This document shows, in pieces, positions 33,832 to 42,665 of a DNA stretch of 44,812 nt. The notes below the pieces were generated by a model, which did not search any database, was not told where the DNA came from, and was given only the letters and a program-made list of their open reading frames with translations. The first letter of the stretch is position 1, and every line of letters starts with the position of its first letter. Position numbers and translations under genes: made by a program. The DNA is from an uncultured Archangium sp. (GTDB taxonomy: Bacteria > Myxococcota > Myxococcia > Myxococcales > Myxococcaceae): positions 1-44,812 of the forward strand of contig CAIVGN010000009.1 in the NCBI GenBank assembly GCA_903905455.1, in the 5' to 3' direction.

Positions 33832-36300
33832 TCAGGCAGCCACGGGCGCCGGGGGCAGGCGCCACGCCTGGTTGCGGGTCGCCAGGCGCCCGATGATGGC
33901 CACGGCCGAGGCGACGAAGAAGTCGATGAGCGCACTCTGGGTGCCCATGTCTCCGAAGGCCTGCAGCAGGTAGGTGAGGATGATGCTCAGCGACACGAGC
34001 AGCGCGGCGCGCTCGCGCCAGTCGCGGCTGCGCTCGAAGGTCCGGCCCAGGAAGTACAGCGCCACGGCCAGGTACAAGAGCACGCCGGTGAAACCCAGGA
34101 GCCCGCCGATCCACAACAACCAGAGGATGGAGTTGTGGCCCACGTGCCCGAAGTTGGACTGGCCGAAGTCGTAGCCGGCGACGTGCTCCTTGAAGGCATG
34201 ACCGAAGCCCTGGCCGATGATCATGTTCTCCTTCCAGGTGGTCATGATGTTGTAGTTCTCGATGTCTCGCTCGAGGTTGGAGCTCTCTTCTTCGCTGTTC
34301 ACCTGCGGAGAGAAGATCGAGCGCACCTTCTGCACCGGGGCGAAGAACCTGCCATTGCTTACGTTCCACCCGACCGCGACGTAGGCGAGCACCAGCGGCA
34401 GCAGCAGGACCGCGACCCGGGTCACGAAGCGCTTCATCAGGTTCCAGGGGCTGAGCAGGTAGATGGTGCCCATGGCGAGGGCGATCTCCACGTAGGCGAT
34501 GCGGCGGTCGTTGAGCTTGATCGCCAGGGCGATCACCGGGAGCCACAGCAGGGCCAGCGCCAGCGTGCGCCGCGACGGGTGTTCCCAGAGCATCGCCACC
34601 GCGGTCACCGCGGCGGTCACGAAGAGCATGGTGTCCTGGTGACCCGAGGTGAACGGGGGGTCGAGGCCCTGGGGCGTGGCGACCAGGTAGATGAACCACG
34701 CCCCGAACCCGGCCTTGATCACGCTGCCCACCACGAGCACGCCGAGCAACTTGGGGAGATCGCGCGGCAGGTCGAGCGCGTACATCAACAGGCTCGCCAC
34801 CACGGGCAGCAGCAGCAGGCCGCGGAACTGCCACAGCGCCTCGCGGAAGATGCCGCCCCGGGCCAGCCCGCTGAGCACCAACACCCCGATGACGGCCGCC
34901 GAGAGCGCCACCGCGGCCTGCAACGGCAGCGGCGCCTGGCCCCGCACCGGGTCGACGTGGGAAGACCGCCGGTCGGCCCACACGCGGCGCACCACCATCA
35001 CCCCGGCGAGCGCATAGAAGAGGAGCTCGAAGCCGGTGAGCAGCGCGATGTTGGTGAAGAGCAGGCGCCCCACGGCGAAGAGCGGCGAGCGCCACATGCC
35101 GGCGTAGGCGCGGCCCGTGGGATCGTCGGCGATGATGCCCACGAAGATGATCGCCAGCAGCGGCCACTTGAGCGGGCGGGTCCACACCAGCCACAGCGCG
35201 ATGATCGCCAGCGGAGGCAGCACCGAAGGGGCCTGCGCGCCCGAGAGGCCCACGGCCGCGCCCGTGGCCAGCGCCAGGCCGAAGGCCAGCAGCAGCCCCG
35301 CGCGCGAGGGCGACGAGAGCAGGCCGCCCGAGCCATGCACCAGGGTCGCGCGCACCGGCAACCCGAGCTCCCGCTCGACCTGGCCACGCGAATAGAGCCG
35401 CCCGCTCGAGAGCGCGAGAATGAGCACGCACACCACCGCGGCCAGGGCCGACGAGAAGAGCGCCACCAGCACCCGGGCCGCGAGCGGCAAGCCCTCCGGG
35501 TGCTTGGGCCGGGCCGGGGGGGCGAGCACGGTGAAGCGCAGGCTGTTGCTCGAGCGGAACACGTCACCGGCAATGTGCTTCTCTTCGGACTGCACCATCA
35601 GCGTCGCGGCGCGCCCACGCTCGTGCTCGAGCTGCTCGAGTTCCCGCTGCACGGTCTGCCACCCGGAGGGGTCCTTGAGCGCGGTCTCGATGCGCTCGGC
35701 GCGCAGGGCCATCTGCTTGCGCAGGGCGTCGTACTGGTCGTCGAGCGCCAGGGCGGCCGAGTCGACGAGGCGGGCCTCGCGGCGCACGCGTAGCTGCATC
35801 AGTGCGCCCAGCTGGGTCTGCACCAGCGAGAGGGCGACGTCGGGGGACATCCAGTCAGCGGTGAGGCGCACCTTGGGCCCGTCGACCACCACGTCGAGCC
35901 GCCGCTCGAGCATCTTCACCAGCACCTCGAGGCGATCCTTGTCGCTCACGGGGCCCAGCACCGCGGCCTGCAGCCGGTCCTTCTGGCGCAGCGCCCAGGG
36001 GCGCCCGAGGTCCCACTGGTCGAGCAGCCCGCTGCGCTTGACGAGCGCCACCAGGCTGTCGCGCGACATGAGCAACTCGCGCACCTCCGCGAGTTCCTGG
36101 GTCGCCTCGGGCAGCCGGGCCGCGGGGTTGGCGAGGCGGTGCACGGCGACCGGCTCGGCGATGAAGACCAACGCCTCGACGGCATAGTGCTCGGAGACGA
36201 GCGACGACGAGGCGACCGCGACGGCCAGCGTGAGCGCCGCGCACACCAGGGCCGCGAGCCGATGGCGCGACCAGGCGACGTGGAAGAACTCGCGCATCAC
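33832..36300 (-). CDS. Fusion of Wzz-type co-polymerase and Wzy/WaaL-type polymerase-ligase
   Basis: Protein of 822 residues. The N-terminal part is a chain-length protein: helix 1 about 15-33, a periplasmic coiled-coil region 40-255, the Pro-rich PPARPKHPEG (261-270), helix 2 about 275-297, and the VERELGLPVRATLV linker. It then runs on without a stop into about 10 to 12 membrane helices (335-810) with a large periplasmic loop and the O-antigen-ligase block ENMIIGQGFGHAF ... GHVGHNSILWLLWIGGLLG. Wzy-like proteins polymerise repeat units and Wzz sets their length, so one chain could do both. The first ATG of a tandem pair (36300) is used; it follows the small membrane gene by 3 bp. A frameshift artefact is unlikely because the frame is continuous through the junction. 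Confidence 0.85.
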   Translation of the reverse strand: MMREFFHVAWSRHRLAALVCAALTLAVAVASSSLVSEHYAVEALVFIAEPVAVHRLANPAARLPEATQELAEVRELLMSRDSLVALVKRSGLLDQWDLGRPWALRQKDRLQAAVLGPVSDKDRLEVLVKMLERRLDVVVDGPKVRLTADWMSPDVALSLVQTQLGALMQLRVRREARLVDSAALALDDQYDALRKQMALRAERIETALKDPSGWQTVQRELEQLEHERGRAATLMVQSEEKHIAGDVFRSSNSLRFTVLAPPARPKHPEGLPLAARVLVALFSSALAAVVCVLILALSSGRLYSRGQVERELGLPVRATLVHGSGGLLSSPSRAGLLLAFGLALATGAAVGLSGAQAPSVLPPLAIIALWLVWTRPLKWPLLAIIFVGIIADDPTGRAYAGMWRSPLFAVGRLLFTNIALLTGFELLFYALAGVMVVRRVWADRRSSHVDPVRGQAPLPLQAAVALSAAVIGVLVLSGLARGGIFREALWQFRGLLLLPVVASLLMYALDLPRDLPKLLGVLVVGSVIKAGFGAWFIYLVATPQGLDPPFTSGHQDTMLFVTAAVTAVAMLWEHPSRRTLALALLWLPVIALAIKLNDRRIAYVEIALAMGTIYLLSPWNLMKRFVTRVAVLLLPLVLAYVAVGWNVSNGRFFAPVQKVRSIFSPQVNSEEESSNLERDIENYNIMTTWKENMIIGQGFGHAFKEHVAGYDFGQSNFGHVGHNSILWLLWIGGLLGFTGVLLYLAVALYFLGRTFERSRDWRERAALLVSLSIILTYLLQAFGDMGTQSALIDFFVASAVAIIGRLATRNQAWRLPPAPVAA

Positions 36301-36303
36301 CCC

Positions 36304-36474
36304 TCACCCCAGCCGCGGGACGATGACCCGCAGCAAGACCACGTAGAAGACGTTGAAGGCCACCACGCCCCAGATGGCGCGCTTGAGGCCGCGCACCGGC
36401 CGCGGATCTCGCGAGGCCCTCAAGGGGATGATGACCAGCGCGAGGCACACCGTGAGGAGGATGAGCTTCGTCAC
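36304..36474 (-). CDS. Small two-helix membrane protein, 56 residues
   Basis: A GTG-started frame at 36474 encodes 56 residues: helix 1 TKLILLTVCLALVIIPL, a basic loop RASRDPRPVRGLKRA, helix 2 IWGVVAFNVFYVVLLRVIV and a short PRLG end. By the positive-inside rule the loop faces the cytoplasm. It is 3 bp ahead of the Wzz-Wzy fusion gene and so almost certainly co-translated. A role as an assembly partner of the polymerase is an inference; no family was recognised. Confidence 0.7.
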   Translation of the reverse strand: MTKLILLTVCLALVIIPLRASRDPRPVRGLKRAIWGVVAFNVFYVVLLRVIVPRLG

Positions 36475-36518
36475 GAGAACCTAAGGCGTAGCACGGAACC
36501 CGGGCATGGCCGGCGCGC

Positions 36519-38660
36519 TCACTTCGGGCGCGGCACGGTGAGCTCGATCACCGTGATGGAATAGGGGGGAAGGCGGTAGGCGCTGCCCAGGGGCACCTGG
36601 CGGGGGCTGAACCCGCGCGCGTCGCCGATGTAGCTGAAGACGCGCTGGGACACCGCCGGCGTGCAGCCCTGGAGCTTGATGCTCGCCTCGAGCGTCTCCT
36701 TCGGCGAGAGGTTCAAGGCCACGAGGGTCACCCGCGAGCCATCCTTGCTGCGCGCGGCGAACAGAGAGGCGTCGGGCTGCGCGGTGGTGGTGGGCATCGA
36801 CCAGTCGGCGAAGCGGCCGCCGGCGCCGTCGTAGTTCCGGAAGGCGCGGAAGGCCCAGAAGGCCGGGCTCGCGTCGACGGGGTAGGTCCAATACCAGGCG
36901 GCGTAGAGCCCCTCCTGGCCGAAGCGCCCGAGGGCCTCGGCGAGGGCCAGGCCACCCGACAGGTGCCGCTCGGCGCCGAAGTTGTACTCGCCGATGGCCA
37001 GCTTGAGGCCCGGGTAGTTCTTCTGCACCAGCTCGCGCATGCGGGGGATCAGGCGCACCGGCTCCTTGATCCACGACTCGTCGGTGTACCGGGGGTCCCA
37101 CAGGGCGCGCGTGGAGCGGATGCGCAGCGCCGCCGACTCGCCGTCGGTCTGCCCCTCGGTGCCCACGCCCATGCCCTGGGCCTGCGGGTAGAAGTGCAGG
37201 TCGAGCACGTCGAGCAGCCGCACGCCGGTCTTCTTCTCGTGGGCCGCGAGCTTGCCGAGCCACCACTCGAGCAGGGGCACGTCGCCGTGAGCGCGGCGAT
37301 CGGGCCGGAGCATGAAGCCCGCCTCGGCGTCGACGGCCGAATAGAAGTAGCCCGGCCAGCCCCACTCGGCGGGGCCGGCGAGCAGCGCGTCGGGGGCGAC
37401 CTTGCGCACGGCGGAGGCGTACTCCACGGTTCGGGAAAGCTGCTCGTCGTAGCTCAGCGGCGCGGGGTGCACGTCGCGGTGGGTGCTGTGCCAAAGCGCC
37501 GGCTCGTTATCGAGGAAGAAGATCTCCGCGGTCTTGCCGCGCACCGCCTCGTAGTCGCGCAGGGTCTTGACCCAGCGGGCAATGAAGTCGGGGGGCGCGG
37601 CGATGCTGGTGCGCGCGGGCGGCCCGGGCTTGAGCGGCTTGCCGTCCTTGCCCAGGCCGTTGCCGGCGATGGTGCGGTAGCCGTCGAAGGCCTGCTGCAC
37701 CGGGTACTCGCTGCGGGGGAAGGAGACGGACTTCGTGTCACGCGCCACCCAGCCGAGCATGGGCAGGGTGACGGCCGAGACGACGTGACGGTCGCGGTTG
37801 GCGTCGAGGTAGTTGCGCCAGGTGAAGCCGGGCTCGTCCACGTAGTCGACGTTCTCGAAGAAGTAGTCGAGGCCGGTGTTCCACGCGTTGCCCAGCTCCC
37901 AGTTGTAACGGCTGGCCGGGTTGCCGCCCCAGCGACGCGAGGCGGCGTTGAGCTTCCACTGGTGGGTCTCCTTGCCGTCGTGCATCGGGTCGAAGGCGAT
38001 GCTGTAGATGAGCGGGCTGATCTCCTGCACCGGGGCTTCGCAGTCGACGGCGAAGGCGGCCATGGTGCCCGGCGCGTTGCGCGCGGCCTCGGCCTGGGTG
38101 AGCAGCGCGGCGTCGGCGCCGGTGAGGCCCACGAAGTCGATCTCCACCAGGCCCGGCGGGGGCAGCGGCCGCACCGCGCGCAGGCGCACGTGATCGAACT
38201 GGGCGAGCGTGGGGTTGAGCTCGGACATCGAGACGTAGATCTCCGACCAGCCGTCGGCGAGGTCGACCCGGTGCTCGGGGCGCAGCATCACGCGGGGGAA
38301 GATGTCGGCCTTCTCGGAGTCGAGGTTCAGCTCGAGGAACTCGCTGGCCTGCGGCGTGGTGCGCACGCGCATGGTGAGGCCGCCGAAGAGCCCCTCGAAG
38401 CCCGACTTGGCGAGGATCCACCCGCCGTAGTTCCCCATGAGGTGCCGCTCGGGGTCGCCCGACTTGCGGGGCTGGCGCGCGTCCCAGCCGTGGTCTTCCC
38501 AGCCCTGCACGCGATCTCCCTTGAAGACCCACGAGGCCACCTCGGGGGTCTTGGTCGTGCGCGTGCCGGCCACGAAGGCCTTCGCCGGGGACGCCGGCTG
38601 GGCGTTGCTGCGGCACCCCAGGATCATCACCAACGAGAGGACGAAGGAGAGAGCGCGCAC
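36519..38660 (-). CDS. GH44-family glycoside hydrolase lipoprotein
   Basis: Protein of 713 residues. Lipobox MILGC. An N-terminal beta-sandwich (about 40-180) is followed by the GH44 TIM barrel: RWGGNPASRYNWELGNAWN, FFLDNEPALWHSTHRDVHP with the acid/base Glu386, LDLHFYPQ, and LAIGEYNFG with the nucleophile Glu558, then a C-terminal beta domain. GH44 enzymes cut beta-1,4-glucans and xyloglucan. The place beside eps genes suggests trimming or turnover of the cell's own polysaccharide; use on plant polymers is the alternative. M. xanthus eps also carries a glycosidase gene (epsB). Starts 15 bp after the kinase stop. Confidence 0.88.
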   Translation of the reverse strand: MRALSFVLSLVMILGCRSNAQPASPAKAFVAGTRTTKTPEVASWVFKGDRVQGWEDHGWDARQPRKSGDPERHLMGNYGGWILAKSGFEGLFGGLTMRVRTTPQASEFLELNLDSEKADIFPRVMLRPEHRVDLADGWSEIYVSMSELNPTLAQFDHVRLRAVRPLPPPGLVEIDFVGLTGADAALLTQAEAARNAPGTMAAFAVDCEAPVQEISPLIYSIAFDPMHDGKETHQWKLNAASRRWGGNPASRYNWELGNAWNTGLDYFFENVDYVDEPGFTWRNYLDANRDRHVVSAVTLPMLGWVARDTKSVSFPRSEYPVQQAFDGYRTIAGNGLGKDGKPLKPGPPARTSIAAPPDFIARWVKTLRDYEAVRGKTAEIFFLDNEPALWHSTHRDVHPAPLSYDEQLSRTVEYASAVRKVAPDALLAGPAEWGWPGYFYSAVDAEAGFMLRPDRRAHGDVPLLEWWLGKLAAHEKKTGVRLLDVLDLHFYPQAQGMGVGTEGQTDGESAALRIRSTRALWDPRYTDESWIKEPVRLIPRMRELVQKNYPGLKLAIGEYNFGAERHLSGGLALAEALGRFGQEGLYAAWYWTYPVDASPAFWAFRAFRNYDGAGGRFADWSMPTTTAQPDASLFAARSKDGSRVTLVALNLSPKETLEASIKLQGCTPAVSQRVFSYIGDARGFSPRQVPLGSAYRLPPYSITVIELTVPRPK

Positions 38661-38675
38661 GGCCCGCGATCTAGC

Positions 38676-39770
38676 TCAGCGGAAGAAGCGGCGCTCGCCG
38701 TCTCGATCTTCGGCCCGCAGCGCGCCCTTCTCGACGAGGCCCTGCAGGACATCGAGCGCAAAGGGTGCACCGTCGAGCGTACGTGCATCGATCGCCGCCT
38801 CGGCCTCCTCCGCGCTCATGCCGTCTCGAATGACGCCCAGCGCCGCCGTCTCCACGACACTCAACGGCTGGCGCTCCCTGTCCCCAGGCGCCGGGAGGGG
38901 AAGCACCGGGCGCGCCTGCTCCACCACCGCGCGCGAGGCGAGCGCCGCAGGCCCGACCTCGAGGCGCAGGCCGCGAACCACCTCGAGCCACGCCTCGCGC
39001 ACTTCGCTCATGCTGCCGAACCGCGCCGACGGCGCGAGGGCCGTCATCCGCTGCACGAGGGCCGCCAGCGAGGACGGCACCGACGCGGGCAGCGGCCGCA
39101 CGCCGACCTCGGTGACGAGGCGGATGAGTTCGACGTCTTCGACGTCACCGAAGGCGCGTTGCCCGGCGAGGCATTCCCAGGCGACCACGCCCAGCGAGTA
39201 CTGGTCGCCGTGGGGCGAGGTGAGCTCGTCCATCAGTTGCTCGGGGGCCGCGTAGGCGAGCTTGCCCCCGCTCTCGCCCTGCCCTCCCAGCGAGGCCACG
39301 CCGAAGTCGATCAACTTCACCGAGCCGTCGAGGTCGACGAGCAGGTTGTGAGGGCTCACGTCGCGGTGCACCACCGGGGTCGCGCGGCCGGCCGCGTCTC
39401 GGGCGCCATGCGCAGCCATCAAGCCCGACGCGCCCTCGAGCACCACCCGGCACGCGGCCGAGAGGGACACCGGCCCGCGCGCGAGCCACGCGGCGACGTC
39501 GAGGCCCTCCACGTGCTCCATGGCGAGGAACCAGCGGCCGTCGACCTCTCCGAAGTCGAACACCCGCACGATGCACGGCGAGTGCAGCCGCGCCAGCACC
39601 TGCACCTCGTGGAGGAACCGCTCGACGAACCCGGGCCGCGACGCGAGCCCCGGGAGCACCCGCTTGATCACCACCTGCTGCCCGTCGGCGAGGCGGCGCG
39701 CGAGGAAGACCTCGCCCATGCCGCCCGCGCCCAGCCGGCGGCCGAGCTCGTAGGCGCCGAACGCGGTCAC
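38676..39770 (-). CDS. Serine/threonine protein kinase
   Basis: Cytoplasmic kinase of 364 residues. Motifs: GAGGMGEV loop (14-21), Lys36, helix-C Glu55, HRDVSPHN catalytic loop (Asp137), IDFGVA with DFG at 155-157, YAAPEQ (APE 175-177) and DQYSLGVVAWE. All catalytic residues are present; the SPHN variant is common in myxobacteria. Residues about 280-364 are helical with no membrane segment and no extra domain. The GTG start overlaps the transglutaminase-like gene's stop (GTGA), so the two are translated together. Confidence 0.92.
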   Translation of the reverse strand: MTAFGAYELGRRLGAGGMGEVFLARRLADGQQVVIKRVLPGLASRPGFVERFLHEVQVLARLHSPCIVRVFDFGEVDGRWFLAMEHVEGLDVAAWLARGPVSLSAACRVVLEGASGLMAAHGARDAAGRATPVVHRDVSPHNLLVDLDGSVKLIDFGVASLGGQGESGGKLAYAAPEQLMDELTSPHGDQYSLGVVAWECLAGQRAFGDVEDVELIRLVTEVGVRPLPASVPSSLAALVQRMTALAPSARFGSMSEVREAWLEVVRGLRLEVGPAALASRAVVEQARPVLPLPAPGDRERQPLSVVETAALGVIRDGMSAEEAEAAIDARTLDGAPFALDVLQGLVEKGALRAEDRDGERRFFR

Positions 39771-41203
39771 CTGACTTCGACCACCGTCATCGAACCGATG
39801 AGCGGGGTGATCTCCGCGCTGCTCTCTTCCCCGACGCCCAGCCGCGTGGCGTTGGCCACCGCCTGGCCGAAGGTGGGGTCCATCTGGGTCCACTCGCCGA
39901 CGAAGGCTTCGACCCACTCGTGCCAGTAGAGGGCGGGCACGCGGTCGTCGTTCTTCAGGTACACGAGGCCGTCCACGCGCTTGGCGGGGATGCCGATGGC
40001 GCGCAGCAACGAGACCATGAGCAGCGAGTGCTCGGTGCAGTCGCCCTTCATCAGCGCGAGCACGCCGGTGGCGCTGTCCGACGAGGCGCCGTAGTCCTTG
40101 GCGAGGTTCTTGTTCACCCACTCGTTGATCTTCTTCGCCGAGGCCCACGCGTCCTTCTCGTCACCGACGATCTTCTTCGCCAGGGCGATGATCTCCGGGC
40201 TGTCGGCCTCGACGGCGATGGTCGACTTCAGGTTCGCGCCGCCGTTGGGGTCGATGAGCGGGCGGGGCTTCAAGATCTTCGGAGGCGCCGAGAGCACGGT
40301 GACCTCCACCCGGCCGTCGCCCAGGGACTTCCACTTCTGGCGGTAGGTGGTGTTCCAGAACTTCTCGGAGACGCCCTTGAGCACCATCACGAAGGCCACC
40401 GACGCGCTGGCCGGCGGGTCCCTGGGCAGCACCACGCGGGTCAGCCCGAAGACCTCCACGAGGTCCACGCGGCGGGCGACCTCTTCCGACTCGAGGAAGC
40501 CCGACATCATCGGGCCGTACTGCACCTCGAGCATGCGGCCCTTCTCGTCGACCCAGGCCTCGGTGGGCACCTTCTCCTTCTCGGACAGCGTGGTGACCTT
40601 GCGCAGCTTCGCCTTCACGCCGGCCACGGTGCGCGTCTCGGTGCCGCCGACGGTGGTGGTGATCGAGTACTGCTGGAGATCGGTCGAGTCGGTGATCGTG
40701 CCCACGACCTTCGCGTTGCGCTTGAGGGCCACGCGGGCCTGGTCGGCGTCCTCCACCACCTCCTTCGAGGGCGGCAGCAGCTTCACGTCGTTGGGCACGC
40801 CGGGCTTCTTGCGGACCACGCGCACGCCGGTAGGCAAGGCGGTGCCCTCGAGGAGCTGTTCGCCGCCGTCGCCGCTCTGTTCCATCACGAACGAGAGCAG
40901 CCGCCCGTTGGGTTTCGATTCGTAGACGCGGGTCTCCTTCATCATGCGATCGCTGATGGCGTCGGGGCCGACCTTCGCCTTGAAGTGCAGCTCGGTGACC
41001 GCGGTCACGGTGTCCCGGGCCGGCGAGAGCGTGACCTGGCTGTACATGAAGCCGATCTTCTGGCCCTTGAGGTACAGCCCCATGAACTCGCCCTTCTCGG
41101 GGCGCGGCACCTTGACGACGTCCGACAGGGGAAGCTCGGCGTGCGCGGCGAACGCCAGGAGCGCCAGCCAGAGGGCGGAAGAGCGAAAGCGGGGCGAAAT
41201 CAC
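39767..41203 (-). CDS. Secreted transglutaminase-like cysteine protein
   Basis: Protein of 478 residues. Signal peptide about 1-22 (ALLAFAAHA). The N-terminal 300 residues are beta-rich (GEFMGLYLKGQKIGFMYSQV, TAVTELHFKAKVG). The C-terminal transglutaminase-like core has Cys389 (KGDCTEHSLL), His428 (WHEWVEAF) and Asp442 (QMDPTFGQ), so the triad is complete. Such proteins cut or cross-link peptides outside the cytoplasm. The GTG at 41203 has GGAG 7 bp upstream and begins the signal peptide. Divergent from the PLP gene; translated with the kinase. Confidence 0.86.
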   Translation of the reverse strand: MISPRFRSSALWLALLAFAAHAELPLSDVVKVPRPEKGEFMGLYLKGQKIGFMYSQVTLSPARDTVTAVTELHFKAKVGPDAISDRMMKETRVYESKPNGRLLSFVMEQSGDGGEQLLEGTALPTGVRVVRKKPGVPNDVKLLPPSKEVVEDADQARVALKRNAKVVGTITDSTDLQQYSITTTVGGTETRTVAGVKAKLRKVTTLSEKEKVPTEAWVDEKGRMLEVQYGPMMSGFLESEEVARRVDLVEVFGLTRVVLPRDPPASASVAFVMVLKGVSEKFWNTTYRQKWKSLGDGRVEVTVLSAPPKILKPRPLIDPNGGANLKSTIAVEADSPEIIALAKKIVGDEKDAWASAKKINEWVNKNLAKDYGASSDSATGVLALMKGDCTEHSLLMVSLLRAIGIPAKRVDGLVYLKNDDRVPALYWHEWVEAFVGEWTQMDPTFGQAVANATRLGVGEESSAEITPLIGSMTVVEVR

Positions 41204-41219
41204 TGGAAACTCCCTTGCA
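41204..41219 (+). promoter_or_regulatory. Possible sigma-54 promoter for the PLP/TSUP/DUF819 unit
   Basis: TGGAAACTCCCTTGCA has GG and GC 10 bases apart and an intact TTGCA, but the -24 box is weak (GGAAAC instead of GGCACG). It would start transcription near 41230, about 115 bases before the ATG. It overlaps the divergent gene's ribosome-binding region, which lowers confidence. Confidence 0.3.
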
Positions 41220-41345
41220 GCACGGGCCGGAGACGCGAAGTCGACAACCCTATGCACCTGATTGTTCGACATGCGACCGCAAAACAGAGGGCGCGGCATC
41301 GAAATGCCCGGGTAAGGGCCTGTGGGTTCCCGCGAAGGAGAGACC

Positions 41346-42665
41346 ATGGCGAAGACGCTCCCGAAGAGTGGCACCCCCCGCGACGCGGTGATGCAGCAGC
41401 TCAAGGCCCTGCACGCCGACGACGCCAAGTGGAAAGACGGTCGCACCTTCAGCCTGGTGTACTTCGCGGGCGACGAGGTCTCGGCGCTGCTCAAGGACGC
41501 CTACTCGGAGTTCATCGCCGAGAACGGCCTCTCGCCGGTCGCCTTCCCCTCGCTGCGGCAGATGGAGTGCGAGGTGGTCTCGATGGCGGCCTCGCTGCTG
41601 GGCGGCGATGACGACGTGGCCGGCACCATGACCTCCGGCGGCACCGAGAGCATCATGATGGCCATCAAGACCGCGCGCGAGTGGGGCCGCAAGGTCAAGG
41701 GGCTCAAGCGGCCGCACGTCATCGTGCCCGCCTCGGCGCACCCGGCCTTCGACAAGGCGATGCACTACTTCGACGTCGACTACTCGCACGCCCCGCTGCA
41801 GGCGGACTTCCGCGTCGACGTGGCGGCGATGGAAGCGCTGATCCGCCCCGAGACGGTGTTGCTGGTGGGCAGCGCGCCGGCCTACCCCCACGGGGTGATC
41901 GACGACATCACGGCCATCGCCGGGCTGGCGAAGTCGCTCGGCCTGCTGTGCCACGTCGACGCGTGCCTCGGCGGCTTCTTCCTCCCCTTCGCGCGCATGC
42001 TGGGCCGTCCGGTGGCGCCCTTCGACTTCGCGGTCGACGGGGTGACCTCGATGTCGGCCGACCTGCACAAGTACGGCTACGCGGCCAAGGGCGCCTCGGT
42101 GGTGCTGTACCGGACGGGGGCGCTGCGGCGTCACCAGTTCTTCACCTACGCGGGGTGGAATGGCGGGCTGTACGCGTCGCCCTCGTTCTGCGGCACGCGG
42201 CCCGGCGGGGCCATCGCGGCGGCCTGGGCGGTGATGCACCACCTGGGCGAAGCGGGCTACCTGACGCGGGCCCAGAGCATCATCGACTCGACGAAGGCCA
42301 TGCAGGCGGGCATCCGCGACATCGCGGGGCTCCACGTGCTGGGCGAGCCGGTGGGCGGGGTGTTCGCCTTCGGCAGCGACAGCCTCAACGTGTACGAGCT
42401 GGGCGACGCGATGGACGCGCGCGGGTGGAAGCTCGACCGGCAGATGAGCCCGCCGGCGCTGCACGTGATGGTCACCCCGGCGCACGCGGCGGTCTGGGCG
42501 CAGTTCCTCACCGATCTCGCCGAGTGCGCGAAGAGCCTCGCGGCCGGCGAGCCCGCGCCCGACGGCAGCGCCGCGATGTACGGCATGGTCGGCTCGATCC
42601 CCGACAAGTCGCAGGTCGACGACTTCCTCGGGGAGTTCCTCGACGGGCTCTTCAACCGGGCGTGA
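41346..42665 (+). CDS. PLP-dependent lyase/decarboxylase (sphingosine-1-phosphate lyase-like)
   Basis: Protein of 439 residues. Group II decarboxylase fold: FPSLRQMECEVVSMAASLLGG, TMTSGGTESIMMAIKTAR, VIVPASAHPAFDKAMHYF, LLVGSAPAYPHGVIDDI, CHVDACLGGFFLPF (Asp205, which binds the PLP ring nitrogen) and SADLHKYGYAAKG with Lys242, the PLP lysine. The block order is closest to sphingosine-1-phosphate lyases, and myxobacteria make sphingolipids, but amino-acid decarboxylases share these motifs. ATG at 41346 with AAGGAGA upstream. Its stop overlaps the permease start (GTGA). Confidence 0.87.
   Translation: MAKTLPKSGTPRDAVMQQLKALHADDAKWKDGRTFSLVYFAGDEVSALLKDAYSEFIAENGLSPVAFPSLRQMECEVVSMAASLLGGDDDVAGTMTSGGTESIMMAIKTAREWGRKVKGLKRPHVIVPASAHPAFDKAMHYFDVDYSHAPLQADFRVDVAAMEALIRPETVLLVGSAPAYPHGVIDDITAIAGLAKSLGLLCHVDACLGGFFLPFARMLGRPVAPFDFAVDGVTSMSADLHKYGYAAKGASVVLYRTGALRRHQFFTYAGWNGGLYASPSFCGTRPGGAIAAAWAVMHHLGEAGYLTRAQSIIDSTKAMQAGIRDIAGLHVLGEPVGGVFAFGSDSLNVYELGDAMDARGWKLDRQMSPPALHVMVTPAHAAVWAQFLTDLAECAKSLAAGEPAPDGSAAMYGMVGSIPDKSQVDDFLGEFLDGLFNRA

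Noticed and set aside
36963-39929. A 988-codon open frame on the plus strand
   Set aside because: It lies opposite the GH44 and kinase genes, which have complete catalytic motifs; its own translation is low-complexity and shows no fold signature.
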